Shown in pieces: positions 26,771 through 33,167 of a DNA stretch of 33,167 nt. The notes under the pieces are model-generated. The model did not search any database and had not been told where the DNA came from. It saw only the letters and a list, made by a program, of their open reading frames with translations. The first letter of the stretch is position 1, and each line of letters opens with the position of its first letter. The translations under genes and the position numbers were made by a program. Source of the stretch: Pedosphaera sp. (GTDB taxonomy: Bacteria; Verrucomicrobiota; Verrucomicrobiia; Limisphaerales; F1-12-MAGs170); assembly GCA_009695275.1 (NCBI GenBank), contig SIBF01000030.1, positions 1-33,167 of the forward strand, in the 5' to 3' direction.

Positions 26771-29700
26771 ATGCCTGAAAAACTGACCATCAAGACCGAG
26801 GCGCTGGAACCGTTGTTCGCAGCGTGGGAAGAGCCGGACAAACATCGCGTGCGGGCGGACAGCGGCGAGGGCGCAGTTGAGCGGAAGGGGCGGCGTCCGA
26901 CGCGCATCGCCATCGCGCAGAATCTGCGAGCGATGGTGAAGGAGTGGCGAGATAATTTCTACTTCGGCGCGAGCGACACGTCGCGGCAGTTGCTCAATCA
27001 CTGGTTCGGGCGGACACACACCATCGGCACAAACGGGAGTTCGCACGAGTTCCGCTATTACTTCTGCCAGCGCGAGGCGATTGAGACGCTCATTTACCTC
27101 AAGGAGTTCCGGAAGCTGGAATGTCTCTCGCAACTCATCGCGGAGTATGGCGGCACCTACGCGGAGACGACGGCGCTGGGCGTGACGGAGGAAGAGGATG
27201 CGTGGAGTCGCTACGCCTTCAAGATGGCGACCGGTTCGGGCAAGACGAAGGTGATGAGTCTCGCCATCGTGTGGAGCTACTTCCACGCGCTGCGGGAGAG
27301 CGATTCGCCGATGGCACGGCACTTCATCGTCATCGCGCCGAACCTGACGGTGTTCGAGCGGCTGAAAGAGGATTTCAAACCGGCGGGCGGCGGGCCGGAC
27401 ATCTTCGACACCGACCCGCTCATTCCCGTGGAATGGCGCGGGGATTGGAACCTGACGACGGTCTTGCAGGACGAGGCGAGCGGCGCGAGCACGGGCGGGA
27501 CGCTTTACCTGACGAACATTCACCGGCTCTTCGACAACACCCGGGAGCGGAAAGCTGGCGAGATGCACGATTGGATGGGGCCGGCAGTCAGCAAGGCCAA
27601 GGCGTTGGATACGGGCGCGGCTCTGCGCGAGCGCATCACAGGCCACCAGCGCGTGATGGTGATGAACGACGAGGCGCACCATGTCTGGGATCCGGACTCG
27701 GCCTGGAACGAGGCCATCACTTATCTTCACGATACCATCCGCAAGCGGACACAGGGCGGATTGGTGGCGCAGCTCGATTTCTCCGCCACGCCAAAGGACA
27801 ACAAGGCGAACTATTTCAAACACATCATCTGCGACACGCCGCTGGGCGAAGCGGTGGATGCGGGCATCGTCAAGACGCCCATCATCGGGCGGGCCGGTCA
27901 TCTCGTGGAGCAGGCGACGGACAACGCCGCCTACCGGTTCGAGATGCACCTGAAGCTCGGCTACGAACGCTGGCTCAAGAGTCGTGACGAGTGGCTGAAG
28001 AGCGGGAAGAAGCCGCTGCTATTCGTCATGTGCGAGAACACGGCAGCGGCGGACGAAATCACGGCGCGGCTGAACGGCGATGCGATTTTCAAGGAAGTCA
28101 ACGGGCGCACCATCAATCTGCACACGAACCTCAAAGGCAAAATCAAGAAGGTCGGGAAGGGCGCGGAGGCGCGGGAGGAATTCGTCGAGAGCGAGAAGGA
28201 CATCAGCGACGAGGACTTGAAGGCGTTGCGCAAGCTGAGTCGCGAGTTGGATTCAGGGACGAGTCCGTATTACTGCATCGTGAGCGTGCTGATGCTGCGT
28301 GAGGGCTGGGACGTGAAGAACGTGACGACGATTGTGCCGTTGCGTGCTTATAGCTCGAAGGCGGGGATTCTACCGGAGCAGACGCTGGGGCGCGGCCTGC
28401 GCCGCATGACGCCGCCGGGACAGGCGAATGAGATTGTCGCGGTCATCGAGCATGAGGCGTTTGCCAGGCTCTACCGGGATGAACTCGCGCAGGAGGGGCT
28501 GCCCATCGAAATCGTGGACGTGGACAAAGTGCCGACGACGACGGTGTCCATCTATCCCGACCCGAAGAAGGACGCCGCGGCGCTGGCCATCTCCATTCCG
28601 AGACTGACGGCGGCAAACCAAACGCTGCCGGTGCTGGGACCGATTACGGAGGCTGAGTTGCAGGAGGCATTCAAGACCTTCAAGCCGCTGCCCATCGGCG
28701 ACCGTGGGCCGGACGAGGTGCAATACGAGGGTCGGCATCTCATCACCGGCGAAGTGGTCGAGCACATGAAGGTCAACCTTGCCCTGCTGGAGTCGGGAGT
28801 CGGGGCGATTTCCTTCTACGTTCAGGAGGTGGAATACATCTGCAAGGTGAAGAGCACGCATCAGGTGCTGGCTCCGCTGTTGCAGAAGTTTTTTGAGGAG
28901 ATGCTGTTCGGGCCGGGGCACTCGGTCTTCGAGCCTTCGCTTGTGGCGCGGCTCTCGGACAGCGATGTGCGCGAGCATGTGCGGGCGGTGTTTGTCCCGC
29001 TGGTGCGCCGGAAGACGATTCAGAAGCAGTTGCGCACGTTGGAGGCGACGCCGATTTCCGTGGCGGCGTGGCGACCCTTCCAAGTGACGGTCAGCGAGCG
29101 GCGACCGGTGCAGCAGTCGGAACGGACGGTGTTCAACCTCGTGCTGTGCAATCGGACGCTGGAGACGGCCTTCGTCGGGCTGTGCGGCAAGGCGTCGGAC
29201 GTGGCGGCGTTCGCGAAGAACGCCGGGCCGCAATGCCTGCGGGTGGATTACCTCGCCGATGGCGTTCGACTGGCGTTCTACACGCCGGACTTCTTTGTCC
29301 GCGTCACGGCGGGCAACTACTTCCTCGTCGAGACGAAAGGCCAGGTGGACAAGGACGTGCCGGTGAAGGCGCGTGCGGCAGTGGAATGGTGCAAGGCGGC
29401 ATCCACGAAGCAGGTGAAGTGGGAATATCTGTTCGTGCCGGAAGGCGTGTTCCAGCGGTTCCAAGGCAATACCGTGGCGGAACTCGCGCGGATGTGTGCG
29501 CCGTCGCTGCATGACTTGCTGAACGAAGAGAAGTTCCGCGAAGAGCTGCCGCTGTTTGCCGGACTCGGGATGCTCGAAGGGAAAGCGCCCGTAGCGCAGA
29601 GCATCGTGGACAAGAAGCTTCTGGACGCTCTGCCCGAACGTCTGCGCAAGGCGGCGGACGAATCCATCTCGCTGTTTGGTTTCTTCGAGAAGAAGCAGGG

Positions 29701-30400
29701 CGTGAACTATGCGCCCGTATTCACGGCGTTGCTCGGTGTCATCGACGAATCGGCGAAGGGCTTGGTGCTCCAAAAGCTGACGCCCAAGATGCCGCCGAAC
29801 ATGCAGGACCAGCGCGACTGGTTTGAACCGCACTTCGGAGCGGTCGAGCACACGAAGCGCCGACACTACGAGGAGGTCGCGCGCAATCTGCGGAAGACGC
29901 TCGTTTACAAGAATGGCGTCTCGCCGCTCGGCTTGCTTCGCAACTGCCTAGACTTCGCGCTCAACGACAACACGCGGATTTCGGGGGTGTTCGACGCCGT
30001 AAAAGCCGAACTCAAATTTGCCGGTGGCCGCGACCTGCTCGACCGAGTGAAAACCATCAACGACTTCCGCAATACGCGCGTAGCGCATCAGGAAACGCCT
30101 TTGACCAGTCAAGCAGAGGCAAAGACGGCGCTCGTGGTTTGGGTGGATGGACTGAATCGCCTCTGGCAGGCGGGGCGTCCGCCATCAACCGCTCCTGCTG
30201 TGGTCTTCAAGGAGCACGATGTGGTGCGCGCAATCACGAACATTGAGAACGAAGGGGAGAAGATCGCGAAGGGCACGGAGGGGACAGTGGTCAGCGTCTA
30301 TCGGAACGGTGAGGCTTACGCCGTGGAGTTCGTAGCAGGTCAGTCGTCGATGGTCGTTGTGACCGTTTACGCAAAACAACTCGAAGCCGTTAAGCCATGA
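26771..30400 (+). CDS. res: Type III-like restriction subunit Res with PD-(D/E)XK nuclease, possible HEPN-like segment and DUF4926-like domain
   Basis: A 1209-residue protein. An SF2 helicase core spans about residues 150-570: Walker A ATGSGKT at 153-159, DEAH at 300-303, SAT at 338-340 and motif VI QTLGRGLRR at 537-545. The nuclease is PD-(D/E)XK-like, with Pro839-Asp840 (FYTPDFF) and ETK at 854-856 (YFLVETKGQ). A helical segment follows, about 1030-1135, carrying RNTRVAH (Arg1100 with His1106). This fits the Rx4-6H RNase motif of HEPN domains, but remains inference. The end, about 1145-1209 (FKEHDVVRAI, GTEGTVVSVY, EAYAVEFV), is DUF4926-like, a small beta-rich domain. Ordinary Res proteins are shorter, so these are additions. 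It cuts unmethylated DNA together with Mod. The start is 3 bp after the PIN gene. The stop overlaps the next start as ATGA. Confidence 0.9.
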   Translation: MPEKLTIKTEALEPLFAAWEEPDKHRVRADSGEGAVERKGRRPTRIAIAQNLRAMVKEWRDNFYFGASDTSRQLLNHWFGRTHTIGTNGSSHEFRYYFCQREAIETLIYLKEFRKLECLSQLIAEYGGTYAETTALGVTEEEDAWSRYAFKMATGSGKTKVMSLAIVWSYFHALRESDSPMARHFIVIAPNLTVFERLKEDFKPAGGGPDIFDTDPLIPVEWRGDWNLTTVLQDEASGASTGGTLYLTNIHRLFDNTRERKAGEMHDWMGPAVSKAKALDTGAALRERITGHQRVMVMNDEAHHVWDPDSAWNEAITYLHDTIRKRTQGGLVAQLDFSATPKDNKANYFKHIICDTPLGEAVDAGIVKTPIIGRAGHLVEQATDNAAYRFEMHLKLGYERWLKSRDEWLKSGKKPLLFVMCENTAAADEITARLNGDAIFKEVNGRTINLHTNLKGKIKKVGKGAEAREEFVESEKDISDEDLKALRKLSRELDSGTSPYYCIVSVLMLREGWDVKNVTTIVPLRAYSSKAGILPEQTLGRGLRRMTPPGQANEIVAVIEHEAFARLYRDELAQEGLPIEIVDVDKVPTTTVSIYPDPKKDAAALAISIPRLTAANQTLPVLGPITEAELQEAFKTFKPLPIGDRGPDEVQYEGRHLITGEVVEHMKVNLALLESGVGAISFYVQEVEYICKVKSTHQVLAPLLQKFFEEMLFGPGHSVFEPSLVARLSDSDVREHVRAVFVPLVRRKTIQKQLRTLEATPISVAAWRPFQVTVSERRPVQQSERTVFNLVLCNRTLETAFVGLCGKASDVAAFAKNAGPQCLRVDYLADGVRLAFYTPDFFVRVTAGNYFLVETKGQVDKDVPVKARAAVEWCKAASTKQVKWEYLFVPEGVFQRFQGNTVAELARMCAPSLHDLLNEEKFREELPLFAGLGMLEGKAPVAQSIVDKKLLDALPERLRKAADESISLFGFFEKKQGVNYAPVFTALLGVIDESAKGLVLQKLTPKMPPNMQDQRDWFEPHFGAVEHTKRRHYEEVARNLRKTLVYKNGVSPLGLLRNCLDFALNDNTRISGVFDAVKAELKFAGGRDLLDRVKTINDFRNTRVAHQETPLTSQAEAKTALVVWVDGLNRLWQAGRPPSTAPAVVFKEHDVVRAITNIENEGEKIAKGTEGTVVSVYRNGEAYAVEFVAGQSSMVVVTVYAKQLEAVKP

Positions 30401-30746
30401 GCAATCAATTACCGGCTGCGGACCTGCGTGGGTCGAGGAACTGAAGATTAAAGAGTATCTGCTCAACTTGGCGCACCCGAAAGGCGGGCCAAAAGCGAAG
30501 TTCTTCCAGAATCGGGGATTCACCCCCAAGGAATGGGAGGGATTTCATGATGCACTTGTCGTGCAAGGGAAGAGCAACCCAGTTGTGAAGGTCACTCCCA
30601 ACGAGTTCGGCACGCGCTATGTCGTCGAATGCAACTGTCCGACGCCGGACAAATTGAACCCGTGCATCCGAACGGTGTGGGAGTTGAAGGAGAACGAAAC
30701 CAAGCCGCGCCTTATCACTGCGCACCCGCTGGGCATCGCTACATAG
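30397..30746 (+). pseudogene. DUF6883-like protein, frameshifted near its start
   Basis: From 30423 onward, an open frame of about 107 codons reads PAWVEELKIKEYLLNLAHPK, GPKAKFFQNRGF, VVKVTPNEFGTRYVVE, and ends RTVWELKENETKPRLITAHP. I recognise this as the DUF6883 family. The expected start is the ATG overlapping the Res stop (ATGA, 30397-30400), which reads MSNQLPAAD and then runs into a stop at about 30442. In family members an N-terminus like MSxLPNAD flows into the body, so one base appears to be missing near 30422. DUF6883 genes are often next to DUF4926 genes, which matches the DUF4926-like tail of Res. The gene may be dead, expressed through a TTG/GTG start, or affected by a sequence error. 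Confidence 0.7.
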
Positions 30747-30792
30747 GCCGCCGACCTGGTGGCGCATTTCGAGAAGCGCGTGGAGGCGACAG

Positions 30793-30875
30793 GGCGAATG
30801 TCGAATGAGGAATTTCGAATGTCGAACTGACTGAACTTCGCAATTCGCACTTCTGCCTTCGCACTTTGCCCGGCC
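30793..30875 (+). repeat. Short palindromic repeat element, copy 1
   Basis: This copy shares a 34-bp identical core (30823-30856) with copy 2 at 31384-31467, and similar flanks rich in TCGAA and ATTCG. TCGAA-rich sequence on the left is partly complementary to the TTCGCAATTCG part on the right. It separates two HsdR pieces between which about 40 codons of family sequence are missing. Confidence 0.8.
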
Positions 30876-30976
30876 TGCGTGGTGAAAATGGTGATGACCG
30901 GCAGCGCCGACGACGGCCCCGACTGGCAGCCGCACATCCGCAGCAAGGACAAGCGCCGCACGCTGGCGAACCGTGG

Positions 30977-31249
30977 GAGCCTGACTGAAAATTCCGTGGG
31001 GGTCCTGTTTTCGGGGAAAAGGCTGGATGGCGAGGCGCGACGAGGGCGGATACCCGCAGCGGTCTCCAACCGAGGAGCAACGAAGCCAGACGGCCTTTTG
31101 CGCGAAAACCCTCCGGGCGTCGGGTCTTTTGCCCGTGTCCGGCGTTGGCTAGGCCGTCACAGCCCGCTGCGAGGATGCTCCTTCCTCGCCGCCTTGGCCA
31201 CAGCCAAAATCCTTATCCGCAGGACTCCACGCAATTTTCAGTCAGGCTC
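30977..31249. mobile_element. 273-bp element with 29-30 bp terminal inverted repeats (MITE-like)
   Basis: The left end (30977-31006, starting GAGCCTGACTGAAAATT) matches the reverse complement of the right end (31221-31249), with about three differences including one gap. The interior has the dispersed GATGGCGAGGCGCG core. It carries no transposase. It lies inside the hsdR remnant between LANR and AKDPFR with little or no loss of host sequence. No clear target-site duplication was seen. Its length is a multiple of three and it has no stop in the hsdR frame, so the frame runs through it. It may be a non-autonomous transposon or a REP-type palindromic element. Confidence 0.75.
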
Positions 31250-31383
31250 TGAGGACGCCAAAGACCCGTTCCGCATCGTGATCGTGCGCGAGGGTGAGGC
31301 ACCCCGCCGTTTGTGGCTGACCGGTTTCGACGCGCCCTGCCTGCACACGATGTATGCCGACAAGCCGATGCAAGGCCACGGCC

Positions 31384-31467
31384 GGGGAATGTCGAACGGC
31401 GAATTCGGAATGACGAACTGACTGAACTTCGCAATTCGCACTTCTGCATTCGGACTTCGCCAGGGCC
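31384..31467 (+). repeat. Short palindromic repeat element, copy 2
   Basis: This copy is in the same orientation as copy 1 at 30793-30875. The identical core lies at 31414-31447. It joins HsdR sequence ending MQGHG to sequence beginning GQVIDVF, so a large internal part of hsdR is missing here. Confidence 0.8.
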
Positions 31468-31586
31468 AGGTGATCGACGTCTTTACTGCCGCCGGATTTG
31501 AGCGCCAAGGGTACGGCACATGCCAGCCCAGGCCGGAGCCGCGTTCTACGCGGGCAACCTCCTGGGTATGCGGCCCCATAGAATCA

Positions 31587-31699
31587 AGCCCTGAAGGGGC
31601 GGCACAACCGTTGTCCCGCCCCTTCAGGGCTTGGGATATTTTTTGACGATCAAACCCAGGGCGTTGCCCTGGGCTGGCATATCTCGCCCCTTTGGGGCT
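31587..31699. repeat. Hairpin-rich repeat element inside the hsdR remnant
   Basis: There are three consecutive inverted repeats. The first is a 21-bp stem (31587-31607 with 31611-31631, one mismatch, loop CCG), the second CCCAGGGC/GCCCTGGG (31655-31673) and the third GCCCC/GGGGC (about 31686-31698). The arrangement matches a GGGC-rich extragenic repeat type that I associate with Verrucomicrobiota and Planctomycetota. It replaces hsdR coding sequence between GQVIDVFTAAG and the C-terminal piece. Confidence 0.8.
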
Positions 31700-32134
31700 G
31701 ACCGCGCCATCTCGACGATGCTGGTCATCGAGGAGCTGATCAAACTCGCCAAGGACCTCGACGCCGCGACCAAGGCCGGCAAGGAAATGGGGCTGACCGA
31801 CGACGAAAAAGCATTCTGCGCCGCCCTCGCCGCGAATGATTCAGCGAAAACCGCGATGGGCGACGCGAAACTCAAGGTCATCGCCGCCGAACTCATCACC
31901 CAAGTGAAGAAGAGCGTGACCATCGATTGGACCCTCCGCGAAAGCGCCCGCGCAAGGATCAAGGTGATGGTGAAACGCATCCTGAACAAACACGGCTACC
32001 CGCCCGACTTGCAGGAGGAAGCCGTGAAGACCGTCCTCGCCCAGGCGGAACTGCTTTGCGCGGAGTGGGTGTAGTCCGGTGCGAGTGACCGAAAGAAGCC
32101 GTGTTTGCTGTGCGGCAAACTGGCGTGCATCTAA

Positions 32135-32732
32135 GAGAAGAAGCGGGAATTGAAACTCACTGACGGCAAGGAGCGCACCATCCAGCACATGATGACGACG
32201 ACGTTCTGGCATCCCGACGGCACGCCCATGTCCGCGCAGCAGTTCATGGAACTGCTCTTCGGCAAGCTGCCCGACTTCTTCCAGACCGAAGCCCGAACTC
32301 CGCGCCCTCTGGAGCGCGCCCGACACGCGGGCCAAACTCTTGCAAGGTCTGGCCGACAAAGATTTCGGCCACGACAAGCTCGTGGCCATGCAGCAACTCA
32401 TCGACGCCGAGAAGAGCGTCCTCTTCGACGTGCCCGCCTACGTGGCCTACGCGCTCCCACCAGTGACGCGTGTGGTTCGCGCCGGCCATGCGCGGGTGCA
32501 TATCAATTCCACCTTCAACGCCAAGCAGCAGGCGTTCCTGGATTTCGTTCTCCAGCACTACGTCACCGAGGGGGTGGTGGAACTGGAGCAGAGCAAGCTG
32601 CACCCACTGCTCCGGTTGAAATATCACGACTCCATCACCGACGCCGTAGCTGACCTCGGCGGCAAGCCGGATGAGATCGGTAAAGTTTTCGCCGGTTTCC
32701 AAAAATATCTCTACGCCGAGAACGTGGCGTAG
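32135..32732 (+). pseudogene. hsdR: C-terminal remnant of a second type I HsdR (EcoEI-type)
   Basis: The first piece reads KERTIQHMMTTTFWHPDGTP and QQFMELLFGKLPDFFQTEA. At about 32290 the frame shifts by one base, and the sequence continues ELRALWSAPDTRAKLLQGLA in the frame that runs to 32732, including FNAKQQAFLDFVLQHYVTEG and a C-terminus ending AGFQKYLYAENVA. This is the EcoEI R-type C-terminal domain, so it comes from a different HsdR than the remnant before it. The helicase and nuclease domains are lost. It ends 27 bp before the convergent S9 peptidase gene. Confidence 0.85.
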
Positions 32733-32759
32733 TCGGGGCGATCCGAAACGCAGCACGCT

Positions 32760-33167
32760 TCATCGCGCGCCGGCGGGAAGTTTCTCGTGCAGGAAGGACG
32801 TCATCAGTTCGCGCAGGTGCAAGGTCGTGTTCGCTCCTTCACTGATGCTGTGTGAGCGGTTGGGATACGACATCATGCGGAACGGTTTGTTGTGCCGGAT
32901 GAATTCGTTGACCAGCGCTTCGACGCCCTGGTAGTGGCAGTTGTCGTCGCCGGTACCGTGAATCAGGAGCAGGTTGCCCTTCAACTGGCTGGCGAAAGTC
33001 AGGGGTGATCCGTTCCGGTAACCATCCGCGTTGTCCGCGGGCAGACCCATGTATCGCTCCTGATAAATCGTGTCGTAGAAGCGCATGTTCGGGACGGACG
33101 CGATGGAGATGCCGGTGTGATACAGGTCCGGGTGCCGCAGCATCGCGTTCAGCGTCATCGAGCCGCC
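32760..33167 (-). CDS. Prolyl oligopeptidase-family (S9) protein, C-terminal part
   Basis: This is the C-terminal end of an alpha/beta-hydrolase of peptidase family S9 (dipeptidyl-peptidase IV-like), cut by the window edge. About 136 residues are visible. The first in-window residues, GGSMTLNAML, follow directly after the position where the nucleophile motif GxSxGG would be, so the catalytic Ser is just outside. The catalytic Asp lies in LLLIHGTGDDNCHYQ and the catalytic His in SYPNRSHSI. The gene probably encodes a secreted peptidase of about 700 residues or more. Its C-terminus converges on the hsdR remnant. Confidence 0.92.
   Translation of the reverse strand, partial: GGSMTLNAMLRHPDLYHTGISIASVPNMRFYDTIYQERYMGLPADNADGYRNGSPLTFASQLKGNLLLIHGTGDDNCHYQGVEALVNEFIRHNKPFRMMSYPNRSHSISEGANTTLHLRELMTSFLHEKLPAGAR

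Larger units (their letters stand above)
30747..32074 (+). pseudogene. hsdR: Shattered type I restriction subunit HsdR (DUF3387-type)
   Basis: Pieces of one HsdR appear in the right order: AADLVAHFEKRVEA (30748-30790), VVKMVMTGSADDGPDWQPHI and RRTLANR (about 30879-30976), AKDPFRIVIVR then WLTGFDAPCLHTMYADKPMQ (31257-31380), GQVIDVFTAAGFER (about 31467-31506) and the C-terminus VIEELIKLAKDLDAATKAGK through AQAELLCAEWV (31721-32074). Between pieces lie repeat elements (30793-30875, 30977-31249, 31384-31467, about 31510-31715), and much of the family sequence is missing at three of the joints. In addition, 18 net bases are inserted at about 31290-31310. The N-terminal nuclease and Walker A region are absent. 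The gene cannot make a working enzyme. It starts directly after the DUF6883 gene. Confidence 0.88.

Noticed and set aside
26744-27949. Minus-strand open frame of 401 codons opposite the start of res
   Set aside because: Antisense shadow of the Res helicase part; composition is typical of reverse frames in GC-rich genes.
28370-29866. Minus-strand open frame of 498 codons opposite res
   Set aside because: It is Arg/Leu/His-rich with no domain character. The plus strand carries the helicase and nuclease motifs.
30397-30444. Short leader peptide gene of 15 codons overlapping the Res stop
   Set aside because: Its sequence fits the missing N-terminus of the DUF6883-like protein better than an independent peptide.
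30879-31421. Open frame of 180 codons that could be read as an intact gene
   Set aside because: It consists of two HsdR pieces joined through the 273-bp element and ends in the second short repeat, so it is part of the pseudogene.

Overview
The window looks like a chromosomal segment of a soil or freshwater Verrucomicrobiota bacterium, probably of the Pedosphaera/Limisphaerales type. This placement is inference. It rests on the gene mix (CotH/lamin-tail secreted proteins, FG-GAP/UnbV proteins, a CAAX-protease relative of the PEP-CTERM/exosortase type, an ECF sigma/anti-sigma pair), on high GC, and on dispersed palindromic intergenic repeats. No RNA genes, CRISPR arrays, prophage or complete insertion sequences were seen.

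Region 1 (1-22881) is mostly ordinary chromosome. It holds a small two-helix membrane protein (-), a large secreted CotH/lamin-tail protein (+), and a minus-strand cluster of a secreted protein, an ECF sigma factor and its zinc-finger anti-sigma factor. Next come a PEP-CTERM-type CPBP protease overlapping a fused pseudouridine synthase/rRNA methyltransferase (-), a TPR protein and a very large FG-GAP/UnbV protein (+), the ribosome-assembly GTPase Der (-), a secreted protein of unknown function (-), a TerC-family membrane protein followed closely by a glycosidase-like secreted protein (+), a decayed Ser/Thr kinase gene, and an M1-type metallopeptidase lipoprotein (+).

Region 2 (about 22882-32732) is an accessory defence island. 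A five-gene, tightly spaced operon (23471-30746) encodes a type III-like DNA methyltransferase (Mod), a 323-residue protein with an antitoxin-like C-terminal tail, a PIN-domain (VapC-like) nuclease, a Res helicase/nuclease and a DUF6883-like protein. The Res protein carries two extra C-terminal modules: a possible HEPN-like segment and a DUF4926-like domain. The DUF6883-like reading frame appears frameshifted near its start. The operon lies inside the wreckage of type I restriction-modification genes: an hsdM fragment on its left, and remnants of two different hsdR genes on its right. The first hsdR remnant is broken at several places, and most breaks coincide with a palindromic or inverted-repeat element.

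Region 3 (32760 to the end) is the C-terminal part of an S9-family prolyl oligopeptidase-like protein on the minus strand, cut by the window edge.

The most interesting unit is the Mod / antitoxin-like / PIN / Res-HEPN-DUF4926 / DUF6883 operon. It looks like a restriction system with a built-in toxin-antitoxin pair and extra C-terminal modules on its nuclease.
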